DNA of 64,000 bases from Pedobacter sp. FW305-3-2-15-E-R2A2 (GCF_038446955.1 NZ_CP151803.1:4464001-4528000); one strand, 5' to 3'. Counted from the first letter of the stretch, positions 26,467 to 35,412 are shown. The notes: generated by a model not told the origin, from the sequence alone. A program made the numbers and translations.

Positions 26467-27651
26467 ATGAATACATTTTACAACAGAAAAACACGATCAT
26501 TTACCCTTTCCATTACCTTTAAAGGGATATTAAAAGCATTCGGTCTGGCCGGGCTTTTATTATCTGCCGGAACTGGATTTGCACAGGATAAGAATCCTGG
26601 AAAAGTCCATATTGGATTCATCTATCCACTTAGTACCAACGGAACACATGCTCCTTTAGATACCAACCGGCTTTCCTTTCATCTTCTAGCCGGTGTATCT
26701 TCGGTAGAAAAGGGTTTTACCTTCGCAGGGTTTTCCAATATCATCCGTAATGAAGCAGAGGGAACGCAGTTTGCCGCATTCTCCAACTATATCGGCAAAA
26801 AAGCAGAAGGATTACAAATTGCAGGATTCGCAAATATTTATGGCGAAGGTCAGGGTGCGGCTTTTGCAGGATTTGGAAATATTTCCGGAGGAAATGTCAA
26901 AGGCGCACAATTTGCCGGTTTCGGGAATATAGCCAAGGCAGTAGATGGCGTTCAGTTTGCCGGTTTTTTCAATAAAGCGAGCTCAGTTAAAGGTACACAA
27001 CTTGCGGGTTTCATGAACCTGACGAACAAAGATGTTTCTTCTTCCCAACTGGCAGGTTTTATCAATAAAGCCGAAGATGTAGGCGGTTCTCAGTTTGCAG
27101 GTTTCATCAATATTGCCAAAAAAGTGAAAGGTGTTCAGGGCGCTGGATTTATCAATATCGCAGACAGCAGCGACTATCCTATCGGGATCATTAACCTCAT
27201 CAAAAAAGGAGAAAAAGGAATTAGTGTAACCACTGATGAAACCACGAGTACCATGTTATCCTTCAGATCGGGTGGAAAAGTATTGTACGGGATCATCGGA
27301 ATTGGTTATAACTTCAAAAACAAGGACGAAGTATATGCAATGGAGGCCGGTTTCGGAGCACATTGGTTCCAGGGCAAATCCTTCAGGTTAAATACCGAAT
27401 TAACGGGAATGTCGGTAGAGAGCTTTAAGGCAGGGGAATATTTCAAATCCTCATTAAAAGTATTGCCTGCGTTCAGGATTGGAAAACACTTCGAAATTTT
27501 CGGGGGCCCTTCGTTTAACTTCATCAGTACCAATACTGCTGAAGGCAGAGACTTACACAAAAAATTCATCCACAGCTGGGGAAATAAATGGGGAAATAAT
27601 CTTCAGGCCCTATACATCGGTTATGGCGGTGGAATTCAATTCATTCTTTAA
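26467..27651 (+). CDS. Exported surface-repeat protein (AGFxN repeats)
   Basis: A 394-aa protein with a signal peptide (to about residue 40, GTGFAQ). Residues 82-235 are ten repeats of 15-16 residues with consensus GxQFAGFxNIAxxVK; the Ala of AGF falls at 87, 103, 119, 134, 150, 165, 180, 196, 211 and 226. The last about 140 residues look like an outer-membrane beta-barrel part ending GGGIQFIL. The repeats resemble the LA_2272-type surface repeats known from Leptospira and other bacteria. First gene of a six-gene same-strand run with a sigma/anti-sigma pair; its repeat module recurs in the last gene of that run. Confidence 0.7.
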   Translation: MNTFYNRKTRSFTLSITFKGILKAFGLAGLLLSAGTGFAQDKNPGKVHIGFIYPLSTNGTHAPLDTNRLSFHLLAGVSSVEKGFTFAGFSNIIRNEAEGTQFAAFSNYIGKKAEGLQIAGFANIYGEGQGAAFAGFGNISGGNVKGAQFAGFGNIAKAVDGVQFAGFFNKASSVKGTQLAGFMNLTNKDVSSSQLAGFINKAEDVGGSQFAGFINIAKKVKGVQGAGFINIADSSDYPIGIINLIKKGEKGISVTTDETTSTMLSFRSGGKVLYGIIGIGYNFKNKDEVYAMEAGFGAHWFQGKSFRLNTELTGMSVESFKAGEYFKSSLKVLPAFRIGKHFEIFGGPSFNFISTNTAEGRDLHKKFIHSWGNKWGNNLQALYIGYGGGIQFIL

Positions 27652-27671
27652 AACACACCAAATATCAAGCT

Positions 27672-28322
27672 ATGAAAAAGATCATTGCAGCGATGTTCAT
27701 CAGTATTTTCCTGATGTCATGCGCCAAAGAAAAACTTACTGCGAACGGGAATAAAATCACGGAAACAAGAACACCAGGTAACTTTACCGGTGTAAACCTA
27801 AGTGGAGCAAAGACCGTTCAGGTTACTTATGGAACGGAATACAAAGTAGAGATAAAAGGTTCTTCCAACCTGATTCCCTATTTCAAAACAAAGATCATTG
27901 CCAATAACCTGTACCTGTCTTATGATAAGGTGAACGTACAGCACGACGACCTGGAAATCCTGGTCACCCTGCCTCAAATTAAAAATGTTGCACTCAGTGG
28001 CAGTGGCAAAATGGCAATCTCAGGTGCTTTTCCATTAATTGATGAATTGAAAACCTCTGTCAGCGGTTCCGGAGAAATTACGGCACAATCTGTTTTTGAG
28101 GTAAAGGACCTGTTAATGAACATTTCGGGCTCCGGAAAAATCGATCTCGAGAAAATCCTTGCCAAAGAGGCTGATGTAGACATTTCGGGAAGCGGCAATG
28201 GCAAAGTCAATGTTCAGGAAGAACTGAAAGCCAGAATCAGTGGAAGTGGGAATCTTTTCTACATCGGAAATCCGGAAATAGATTCGAAGATCAGCGGATC
28301 AGGAAAACTCGTTAAACTTTAA
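27672..28322 (+). CDS. DUF2807 (GIN-domain) lipoprotein
   Basis: A 216-aa lipoprotein: MKKIIAAMFISIFLMSC, then a head-GIN DUF2807 beta-helix with repeated SGSGK/SGSGE turns (GSGKMAISG, SGSGEITAQ, SGSGKIDLE, SGSGNGKVN, SGSGNLFYI). Family members are predicted surface adhesin-like solenoids. It starts 20 bp after the surface-repeat gene and ends 11 bp before the desaturase fusion, so co-transcription is likely. Confidence 0.85.
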   Translation: MKKIIAAMFISIFLMSCAKEKLTANGNKITETRTPGNFTGVNLSGAKTVQVTYGTEYKVEIKGSSNLIPYFKTKIIANNLYLSYDKVNVQHDDLEILVTLPQIKNVALSGSGKMAISGAFPLIDELKTSVSGSGEITAQSVFEVKDLLMNISGSGKIDLEKILAKEADVDISGSGNGKVNVQEELKARISGSGNLFYIGNPEIDSKISGSGKLVKL

Positions 28323-28333
28323 CCCCCAAAGTC

Positions 28334-29836
28334 ATGGCAACAACTATAGCGATCTGGACAGATTTCGTTGCTTTATTCGGAGCAGCGAGAATCGATATCG
28401 ATTCCATTGCTTCTATACAGGAAAAAGCACCAAATATAGTAGCTTACGCCCTTCCAGCGGTATTCCTGCTGACCATCATTGAATTTATCTTCTCCCATTC
28501 CGGGGATCATAAAACCTATGAAAAGAAAGAAACGTTAGGTTCTTTACTGGTTGGATTGGGGAATCTTATCGTAAATATCCTGATGAAGGCGTTCCTTATT
28601 TATGGTGCCATCTGGATTTACAATTTGTTGCCATGGCGAATGGAAATGAGCTGGTGGACTTTAATTCCCTGCTTCATCCTATATGATTGCTGTAGTTACT
28701 GGTCGCATCGCATTTCCCATTTCAACCGTTTTTTCTGGGCCACACATGTCGTTCATCATTCCGCAGAACATTATAACCTGACCGTGGCCTTCAGACAAAG
28801 CTGGGTACAGCACTTTAAAACAGTGTTTTTTATCCCTCTGGCGATGCTGGGCTTTCATCCGGTTGTCTTTTTGGTAGCGAGCCAACTGAGTACACTCTAT
28901 CAGTTCTGGGTCCATACGGAAGCCATCGGAAAGCTGAACCCTTTTATAGAGAAATACTTCGGGACTCCATCTAACCACCGGGTTCATCATGGCAGTCAGG
29001 CAAAATATCTGGATAAGAATTTTGGTGCCACATTTATGGTCTGGGACCACCTGTTCGGCACCTTTCAATATGAAGAAGAGAAACCGGTATACGGGTTGAC
29101 GACCCCATTGGAGAACAAAACCAATCCTTTTGTCCTGAATTTCCATGAGTATCGCGACATGCTGGAAGATGTCAGGAAAAGCGATGGAATCAGAGAATGC
29201 CTTTTTTTCATTTTCGCCAGTCCGGGAAAGATCTACCTTCATAAGCTGAAACGCGATCCCCAACAACAGCCTGAAAGAGAAAGTAGCGGTCATGCGAAGG
29301 CAACGGCAATCATACTGATGATCATGCTTTTACTAAACCAGATGCTCAATGCCCAGCCTGTTCCCGATAGTCATCCCCTGCCGACTCCTACCGGTAAAAA
29401 CCTGCTGTTCTTTCTGCAAAGAACTCCGGATGCAAATACAGTGATCTATGAGCTCAATTACAGGGAAGATGGGACATTGGACCCGGAGGCACCTGTTAAA
29501 GGTTCCTGGATCAGGTATGAAGAGCAATCGAAGACAAAAGAGCTCAGCAGTATAGAAAAAAAATTCGCCTATGGCCTGAAATGCAAAGCACTGGGAAATG
29601 ACCAATATGAGATCCGCCTGGTGGCCTATAAAAAAATGCCGATGTACCTGTTGAAATCCGGAACGGACAATAAATACCACATCTACATTAAAGATGAAGG
29701 AAAAAACCTGCTCCTGAAAAGGGTGTTTGTAAAGGTCAATGGCGGCTCCTTCTGGTTTCCAAAAGTAACCTATATCGATCTGATTACAGCGAACTCTGAA
29801 ACCGGAATGGAGATTTTAAAAAGAATTAACATTTAA
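28334..29836 (+). CDS. Sterol desaturase/fatty-acid hydroxylase fused to DUF4833
   Basis: A 500-aa protein. Residues 1-about 300 form a membrane-bound di-iron hydroxylase: several hydrophobic helices and the His boxes SHRISH, HVVHH and NHRVHH. Residues about 345-500 match DUF4833 (NLLFFLQRTPDANTVIYELN and on to ITANSETGMEI). Between them lies AIILMIMLLLNQMLNAQ, which reads like the signal peptide of a formerly separate DUF4833 gene. The first part probably hydroxylates or desaturates a lipid; the second should be extracytoplasmic. It lies within the repeat-protein/sigma operon. Confidence 0.78.
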   Translation: MATTIAIWTDFVALFGAARIDIDSIASIQEKAPNIVAYALPAVFLLTIIEFIFSHSGDHKTYEKKETLGSLLVGLGNLIVNILMKAFLIYGAIWIYNLLPWRMEMSWWTLIPCFILYDCCSYWSHRISHFNRFFWATHVVHHSAEHYNLTVAFRQSWVQHFKTVFFIPLAMLGFHPVVFLVASQLSTLYQFWVHTEAIGKLNPFIEKYFGTPSNHRVHHGSQAKYLDKNFGATFMVWDHLFGTFQYEEEKPVYGLTTPLENKTNPFVLNFHEYRDMLEDVRKSDGIRECLFFIFASPGKIYLHKLKRDPQQQPERESSGHAKATAIILMIMLLLNQMLNAQPVPDSHPLPTPTGKNLLFFLQRTPDANTVIYELNYREDGTLDPEAPVKGSWIRYEEQSKTKELSSIEKKFAYGLKCKALGNDQYEIRLVAYKKMPMYLLKSGTDNKYHIYIKDEGKNLLLKRVFVKVNGGSFWFPKVTYIDLITANSETGMEILKRINI

Positions 29837-29886
29837 AAGAACAGATTTAACCAACACCAATATAAAAGCAAAGGAAACTAATATAT

Positions 29887-30492
29887 TTGAGTAGAATTAT
29901 ACAAGTGAAATTAACCGATCCCGTTTCCGAGCCCCTGCTGCAACGCTATGACGATGCCACCTTTGAACAAATGTTCAAAACGCATTATAAGGCCTTGCAT
30001 GCTTATGCCAATGTGATGCTTAAAGAGGAAGACCTTGCAGAGGAAATCGTACAAGGCATGTTTTTAAAATTCTGGGAAAAGCGGGAGCTGCTAAACATCC
30101 AGAGCTCTTTAAAAGCATACCTGTATAAGTGCGTTTACCATGATTGTCTGAATCACCTTAAACACGAAAAAATAAAGTTTAAACACCAGGAATTTACGCA
30201 TCATACCATGGATACCTATCATGAATCCGCTTCGGCGAAAGTAGAGCTTACGGAACTGGAAGTCAACCTGGGCAAGGCTTTGAATGAACTGCCGGAACAA
30301 TGCCGGGCCATATTTCAAATGAGCAGATTTGAGGAATTGAAATACCGAGAGATTGCAGATCAAATGGGACTGTCTATCAAAACCGTGGAAAACCAAATGG
30401 GTAAAGCATTGAGGATATTGCGACTGAAACTCGCAGATTTCCTGACCCTGATCCTATTGGGGATTATGTATTATAAAGATTTTTTGAATTAA
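29887..30492 (+). CDS. ECF RNA polymerase sigma factor
   Basis: A 201-aa protein with region 2 (ATFEQMFKTHYKALHAYANV, DLAEEIVQGMFLKFWEKREL) and region 4 (ELKYREIADQMGLSIKTVEN), and a C-terminal hydrophobic tail (LTLILLGIMYY) common in Bacteroidota. The start taken is TTG at 29887, which has AAAGGA upstream; GTG at 29905 is the alternative. A FecR gene follows after 12 bp, then an STN-domain protein, so it is a FecI-type pair with an unusual transducer. Confidence 0.85.
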   Translation: MSRIIQVKLTDPVSEPLLQRYDDATFEQMFKTHYKALHAYANVMLKEEDLAEEIVQGMFLKFWEKRELLNIQSSLKAYLYKCVYHDCLNHLKHEKIKFKHQEFTHHTMDTYHESASAKVELTELEVNLGKALNELPEQCRAIFQMSRFEELKYREIADQMGLSIKTVENQMGKALRILRLKLADFLTLILLGIMYYKDFLN

Positions 30493-30504
30493 GCAAGAAC
30501 AGCA

Positions 30505-31470
30505 ATGACTGATGAATTATTGATAAAGTTTCTATTAAAGGAAACAAGTGAGGAAGAAAACACAGCCATTCAGGAATGGCTGGCTGCTGACCCTGCAAAT
30601 ATCTCCGTTTTTATTCAATTCGAGAAAATCTGGGACGCTGGTAAAACATTAACACCTGCCAGTAAAGTTGATGAAGAACAGGCATGGAATAAATTCAGGG
30701 AGAAAACGAAGAAATTGAAGGAAAAAGAAGCAGCAGTAGTTCTTCCACTAAAGAAAAATTATACCTGGTTAAAAGTGGCGGCTGTATTTGTCCTCGCCAT
30801 TGGCGCATGGACCTTGTATCAGCTGATGTCTCCTGTTGCCTATACCAACCTGACCGCGAGCAATGAAGTACTCATCAAAACCCTGCCCGATGGATCAGAG
30901 CTCACCATCAACAAGAAATCACAGCTGAGCTATGCCAGTGATTTTAAAAATGACCGGAGTGTACGCCTGGATTCAGGGGAAGTTTTCTTTAACGTTGCAC
31001 ACGACAAAACCCGTCCATTTATCATCAAGGCGGATCAGGTATCTGTTGAGGTGGTAGGGACTTCTTTCAATGTAAAACATACTAAGAACAAAACAGAAGT
31101 CATTGTAGAAACGGGAATTGTGAAGGTCAGACTGGGCAATGAAGAGATTAGATTGGTGAAAGGAGAAAGGGTTTCCATCAGCAAGCGTACCAAAAAGCTC
31201 CAGAAAGAGCAAAGCGAAGACCAGCTGTACAATTATTACCGCAGCAAGCTGTTTATCTTCAATGGCACCCCTCTGCAAGAGGTTGCAGAAACCCTGAACG
31301 AAGCTTATGGCGTCAAGATCAGTGTGGACCCTGCAGCGAGAAAGCATACCTTATTTACCACTTTAAAATTGAGCTCAACACTGGAGGAGAATCTGGAGGT
31401 CATCTGCGATGCATTAAATGTAACCCTGTCACGTAACCAACAGGAAATCCTGTTGTCTAACAAAAAGTAA
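30505..31470 (+). CDS. FecR-family anti-sigma factor
   Basis: A 321-aa inner-membrane protein. N-terminal cytoplasmic sigma-binding part (1-85), transmembrane segment (about 88-106), FecR domain (about 115-215; LPDGSELTINKKSQLSYAS, then GEVFFNVAHDKTRPFIIKA), and a C-terminal DUF4974 domain (about 248-318). It should hold the sigma encoded 12 bp upstream. Its stop overlaps the start of the STN-repeat gene as TAATG, indicating translational coupling, so the STN protein is very likely its signal source. Confidence 0.88.
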   Translation: MTDELLIKFLLKETSEEENTAIQEWLAADPANISVFIQFEKIWDAGKTLTPASKVDEEQAWNKFREKTKKLKEKEAAVVLPLKKNYTWLKVAAVFVLAIGAWTLYQLMSPVAYTNLTASNEVLIKTLPDGSELTINKKSQLSYASDFKNDRSVRLDSGEVFFNVAHDKTRPFIIKADQVSVEVVGTSFNVKHTKNKTEVIVETGIVKVRLGNEEIRLVKGERVSISKRTKKLQKEQSEDQLYNYYRSKLFIFNGTPLQEVAETLNEAYGVKISVDPAARKHTLFTTLKLSSTLEENLEVICDALNVTLSRNQQEILLSNKK

Positions 31471-33260
31471 TGAACATCAAACTGACCCTTCTGTTTCTTT
31501 TTTTATATGGGGCAACTCATGCCCAGACGAGTATAGCTAAATATCAGCAAAACCTTTCCAAGCGGGTCAGCTTTGACATCAAACAGGAAAAGGTGAGTTC
31601 GGTTCTGAGCAAAATGAGTAAAGCAGGAGACTTCTACTTTGCTTATAACGGGGTTTTATTTTCGCAGGATAGCCTGGTGAACCTGAATGTCAGGAATACA
31701 CCGGTCCGGGATGTACTGGACAAAATGTTCGATGGTAAAGTCGATTACAAGGAAAATGCAGAATATATCATTTTGCGTTATGCAGTCAATCACCTGACGA
31801 TAGAACCGGAAAACATCACCACTGCTGAAAACCTATACATGATCAGCGGATATGTAGTGGATACCCAAACAGGAAAAAAAGTAAAGCAGGCCAGTGTATA
31901 CGAAAAAAGATTATTGCAGTCTACGCTGACCGATAATGATGGCTTTTTCAAATTGCGTTTCAAAGGAGATCATAAGGAAGTGATCCTGAACGCCAGTAAG
32001 GAGACTTACCGGGATACTGCACTCGTGTTTCTTGCAGACATTACCATTAAACCGGAATCTTACGATGACCCGGATAAAGAAAAAGGGACCTTTTTCTCCA
32101 ATGCCATAGAAGATCTGGGCATCGGCAGGTTTTTCATCTCTTCCGCACAGCGTTTTCAGAATCTGAACATCCCTAATTTTTTCGCGAATACTCCCTTTCA
32201 GGCTTCTTTTACTCCCGGATTAAGTTCTCATGGCATGATGAGTTCCAGGGTGATCAATAAAGTTTCGCTGAATGTTCTTGGGGGCTATACTGCCGGAGTA
32301 GATGGCTTCGAAATGGCCGGTTTATTCAACCTGACCAAGGGTGATGCGAGAAAATTTCAGGCTGCAGGAGTTTTCAATGTGGTGGGAGGCTCCGTAGAAG
32401 GGTTTCAAATTGCCGGATTACACAATGATGTTAGAGGTAAACTGGATGGCGTACAGGCAGCGGGTGTGCTGAATGTGGTAAAAACAGATGCAAATGGAGT
32501 TCAGATTGCAGGGATCGCCAATATTGTAAGCGGGAATATGAAAGGTGTTCAGGCTGCAGGTGTGGTCAATATCGTAAGTAAGGAAAACAACGGGATTCAG
32601 ATCGCAGGGTTAGGAAACATCAATTCCAAAAGCTCCAGCGGTGTAGCCGTTGCCGGCCTCGGAAACCTGACTTCAGGCACCTCTTCAGGCGTACAACTTG
32701 CAGGTCTTTTCAATTATGCCAGAAATAATAAGGGTTTTCAGCTGGCCTTGATTAATTTCTCTGATACCTCTACAGGAACGAGCCTTGGTTTACTCAATTT
32801 TGTAGGTAATGGTTATCATAAAATCAGTATTTATGCCAATGAGCTGACCAATACAAATGTTGCTTATAAGACCGGGAATGCGAACTTATACAATGTCATC
32901 TTTGCAGGTAAAAACTTTTCAGACTCTTCCAGGGTAGAAACAATTGGCCTTGGTTTCGGACATGATTTTATCTTCAATAAACGATTGTCTGTTGCTCCGG
33001 AACTAAGCTTTCAGTATCTATACCTTGGACATTGGAAATACGGCAACACTTTAACCAAGCTTCAATTGAATCTTCAGATTCAACTGTTTAAAGGGGTTAC
33101 AATATTCGGTGGCCCCTCCTATTCTTATTACAACAGCGATGCGCCTCCGGGCTCAAGTGCAAAAGGCTACAGACAAGAGGTTCCGCCGAGAAAACATCAT
33201 ACTTTCAGTGGAAACAACCAGGGATGGTATGGCTGGAATGCAGGAATCACTATTTTTTAG
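31470..33260 (+). CDS. STN / carboxypeptidase-like / AGxxN-repeat surface protein
   Basis: A 596-aa exported protein. Signal peptide 1-19; STN domain about 30-105 (VSFDIKQEKVSSVLSKMSKA); carboxypeptidase-regulatory-like domain about 123-195 (ISGYVVDTQTGKKVKQASVY). Nine repeats of exactly 16 residues follow, with the Ala of AGxxN at 283, 299, 315, 331, 347, 363, 379, 395 and 411 (for example GVQIAGIANIVSGNMK). The C-terminal about 140 residues are beta-barrel-like, ending WNAGITIF. There is no TonB box, plug or long TonB-receptor barrel. It appears to take the place of a TonB receptor as signal giver to the FecR/sigma pair. Confidence 0.75.
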   Translation: MNIKLTLLFLFLYGATHAQTSIAKYQQNLSKRVSFDIKQEKVSSVLSKMSKAGDFYFAYNGVLFSQDSLVNLNVRNTPVRDVLDKMFDGKVDYKENAEYIILRYAVNHLTIEPENITTAENLYMISGYVVDTQTGKKVKQASVYEKRLLQSTLTDNDGFFKLRFKGDHKEVILNASKETYRDTALVFLADITIKPESYDDPDKEKGTFFSNAIEDLGIGRFFISSAQRFQNLNIPNFFANTPFQASFTPGLSSHGMMSSRVINKVSLNVLGGYTAGVDGFEMAGLFNLTKGDARKFQAAGVFNVVGGSVEGFQIAGLHNDVRGKLDGVQAAGVLNVVKTDANGVQIAGIANIVSGNMKGVQAAGVVNIVSKENNGIQIAGLGNINSKSSSGVAVAGLGNLTSGTSSGVQLAGLFNYARNNKGFQLALINFSDTSTGTSLGLLNFVGNGYHKISIYANELTNTNVAYKTGNANLYNVIFAGKNFSDSSRVETIGLGFGHDFIFNKRLSVAPELSFQYLYLGHWKYGNTLTKLQLNLQIQLFKGVTIFGGPSYSYYNSDAPPGSSAKGYRQEVPPRKHHTFSGNNQGWYGWNAGITIF

Positions 33261-33285
33261 CAGGGTTTCAGTTCAGCGACTGATT

Positions 33286-33969
33286 TCAGGTTAGCAACTG
33301 CAACAATTCTTTCAATCCTTCGGTAGCGGTCTTTTCGATTCTGATCACCTGTTTGCGGTTTCTTACTTCCGGGATTTTCGGGTCAATAATATATCTCGGA
33401 CTTTGTGAAGGGACGAAATTAATTAAACCTGCAGCCGGATACACGGCCAGTGAGCTGCCAACCAGGACAAAGATATCAGCCGATTCACAGATTTCGGATG
33501 CGGTTTCGATCATAGGAACGGATTCCCCAAACCAAACGACATGCGCACGCAACTGGCTGCCCAGTTCACAGCGGTCGCCCATTTTGATTTCCCATCCGTC
33601 TATGGGATAGGTTAGCCCCGGATTAAGGTCCGATTGGGAACGCGTAATCACCCCATGCAGGTGGATCACATTGGAAGAACCAGCCCTTTCGTGCAGGTCG
33701 TCTATATTTTGCGTAATCACCTGAACATCATAATACTTTTCCAATTCTACCAGTCCAAGGTGCGCATCATTGGGCTGTGCGGCCAAAACCTGTTTTCTTC
33801 GCTGATTGTAAAAATCCTGCACCAGATCCGGATTTTTCCGCCAGGCTTCCGGAGTAGCCACATCGTAAACATTATAACCTTCCCATAACCCATCGGTATC
33901 CCGGAAAGTTTTCAATCCGCTTTCTGCACTAATTCCGGCACCCGTTAAGACCACTAATTTCTTCTTCAT
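33286..33969 (-). CDS. Sirtuin-type NAD-dependent protein deacylase
   Basis: A roughly 227-aa cytoplasmic protein: LTGAGISAESGLKTFRD, then TQNIDDLHERAG and HLHG contain the NAD-binding Gly/Arg, the Gln-Asn-Asp triad and the catalytic His of CobB/Sir2. The zinc-ribbon region that normally has four Cys keeps only one (GDRCELGSQLR). VVWFGESVP and FVLVGSSLAVYPA match the family. The ATG at 33969 is chosen (GGAAGAG upstream); ATGs at 33975 and 33990 are alternatives. It overlaps the end of the HTTM gene by 41 bp. Confidence 0.88.
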   Translation of the reverse strand: MKKKLVVLTGAGISAESGLKTFRDTDGLWEGYNVYDVATPEAWRKNPDLVQDFYNQRRKQVLAAQPNDAHLGLVELEKYYDVQVITQNIDDLHERAGSSNVIHLHGVITRSQSDLNPGLTYPIDGWEIKMGDRCELGSQLRAHVVWFGESVPMIETASEICESADIFVLVGSSLAVYPAAGLINFVPSQSPRYIIDPKIPEVRNRKQVIRIEKTATEGLKELLQLLT

Positions 33970-34879
33970 AAGCATTGCTCTTCCGATCAAATATAGCTAA
34001 AAAGAGCTGATTTGACCACTTAAACAAGATGCCTCCAAAAGCACTGAGGTCAAACACGATCATGATCCAGGCAAACATCTGCAAGCCCATCACCGCGCCG
34101 ATAAAAACATGCATGAGGAGTATTCCCAGTAGAAGGATGGCCTGCATTTTACGCCAGCGGATCCAGATGAGCAAAGGGAAAAACAGTTCTATGGCCAGTG
34201 TTCCCCAGGTCAGTGCTGCCGAAACCCATGGATAACTGGCCAGCGACTTGATAAAAGGGGTTAAACCGGTATAAAACTGAGGCTGGTTGATGGCCTTCCA
34301 AATGGCGGTCCCATTCATCCATTCCTGTCCGCCAAGCTTTGAAAACCCAGCGGTAAAATAGACAATGCACAGGTGAATCTGTAAGATGCGCAGGTAAAAA
34401 TTGAGCTGATCGGGGGCGATGAACGGATCTGTCCTGCCCATCAGGCGATCCAGGGAAAAGACCTTTTCCACCGGAAAGATCAGCGTGTAAAACAATAGCG
34501 TAAATAGAAATCCATCAAAGCCGAAAGCAAGGAGGTTATAGCCATTAAAGACCATCAAATGAATGAGTAAGCAGATAAAGGCACTGATCTTTGTCTGGAA
34601 ACCAAACAGCAAAAAACAAGCTCCAATTCCGAATACCGCATAAAGGCTGCTCAGAAACAAGTGCTCATTCTGGATTCCGAAAAAATCGATCACTTTGGGC
34701 AAAGAGATGACATAGGAGATGTCCAGGGGTTTGGTCAACACATCCTGAATGATTCCATGCTGACTAAACAACATCTCCAGCTGATCGAATTCTACCCATA
34801 TCTTTGCCAGGATGGTGATCGCAACGCCTATGCGCAATACTGCAAGTTGTATCGCATGATTAAAGGTAACAGGTTTCAT
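33929..34879 (-). CDS. HTTM-domain (SdpB/gamma-carboxylase-like) membrane protein
   Basis: A roughly 316-aa integral membrane protein (start at 34879; 13 codons upstream the frame has another ATG that would precede a poorer N-terminus). It has about seven to eight hydrophobic segments and polar motifs such as FTAGFSKLGGQEWMNG and the IELFFPLLIWI helix typical of HTTM proteins, the group that contains vitamin-K gamma-carboxylase-like and SdpB proteins. It follows the 158-aa partner gene by 11 bp. SdpB helps mature a peptide toxin in Bacillus; a similar job here is only inferred. Confidence 0.7.
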   Translation of the reverse strand: MKPVTFNHAIQLAVLRIGVAITILAKIWVEFDQLEMLFSQHGIIQDVLTKPLDISYVISLPKVIDFFGIQNEHLFLSSLYAVFGIGACFLLFGFQTKISAFICLLIHLMVFNGYNLLAFGFDGFLFTLLFYTLIFPVEKVFSLDRLMGRTDPFIAPDQLNFYLRILQIHLCIVYFTAGFSKLGGQEWMNGTAIWKAINQPQFYTGLTPFIKSLASYPWVSAALTWGTLAIELFFPLLIWIRWRKMQAILLLGILLMHVFIGAVMGLQMFAWIMIVFDLSAFGGILFKWSNQLFLAIFDRKSNAYEEEISGLNGCRN

Positions 34880-34890
34880 GATACAGGGAT

Positions 34891-35367
34891 TTATTTGTAA
34901 GTATAGGTTCCATTGCAAATCTCCCGGAAATGATTTGCTTTCCTTGATAAACGATATTCAGCCATGGTTGGAGGCATGTACTCTCCGATAGAAATATAGG
35001 TAGGTCCTGCATTGGGATATTTGGCAAAAATATAGGAAGCAACCACCCTCGACATCAGTTCGTAAGCTTTGTGGTTTCTGAAGGTATGAAGGACAGAAGA
35101 AAAGCGACAATCGAGGATATCTTTCCCGGTACCAAAAGCATCTTGTTTAAGCGTTTTGTTACCCATAAGGGTATAGGCTTTAACGACGGTTTGATTGCCT
35201 ACGTTTGGGGAAAAGAAACTGTAACCAAAACCTCCGCCCGTCCAGGAGCAATACCTTAATATGAGTCCATCATAGATCTGATTTTTGGAGACTTCCATCA
35301 AACCTGAGCCCAAAACAACCATGCAAAGGTGAAAAATGAGAAAGCCTTTAAGTAGTTTATTTTTCAT
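34891..35367 (-). CDS. Membrane-anchored partner of HTTM protein (SdpA-like?)
   Basis: A 158-aa protein with one N-terminal hydrophobic segment (FLIFHLCMVVLGSGL) and an extracytoplasmic remainder containing GGFGYSFFSPNVGNQ. In size, topology and a Gly/aromatic FFSP motif just after the anchor it recalls SdpA, which works with the HTTM protein SdpB; similarity is weak and should be treated as a hint. It is directly upstream of the HTTM gene. Its 5' leader contains a sequence shared with two other places in this window. Confidence 0.5.
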   Translation of the reverse strand: MKNKLLKGFLIFHLCMVVLGSGLMEVSKNQIYDGLILRYCSWTGGGFGYSFFSPNVGNQTVVKAYTLMGNKTLKQDAFGTGKDILDCRFSSVLHTFRNHKAYELMSRVVASYIFAKYPNAGPTYISIGEYMPPTMAEYRLSRKANHFREICNGTYTYK

Positions 35368-35388
35368 CAGTATATATTGTTTTATTAT

Positions 35389-35412
35389 GGTTATGAAGCG
35401 ATCATGATCTTA
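35389..35412. repeat. REP-like half element (copy 1)
   Basis: GGTTATGAAGCGATCATGAT followed by CTTA, nearly identical to 44770-44792; the 14 bp CATCAGTATATATT adjoining the start codon (35365-35378) is also shared with 44744-44757. Consensus arm TGAARCYATCATGATCTT. Confidence 0.6.

Noticed and set aside
26712..27180. Periodic 45-48-bp DNA pattern considered as a CRISPR or minisatellite
   Set aside because: The period is kept at protein level with variable codons; it reflects coding repeats, not identical DNA repeats with spacers.
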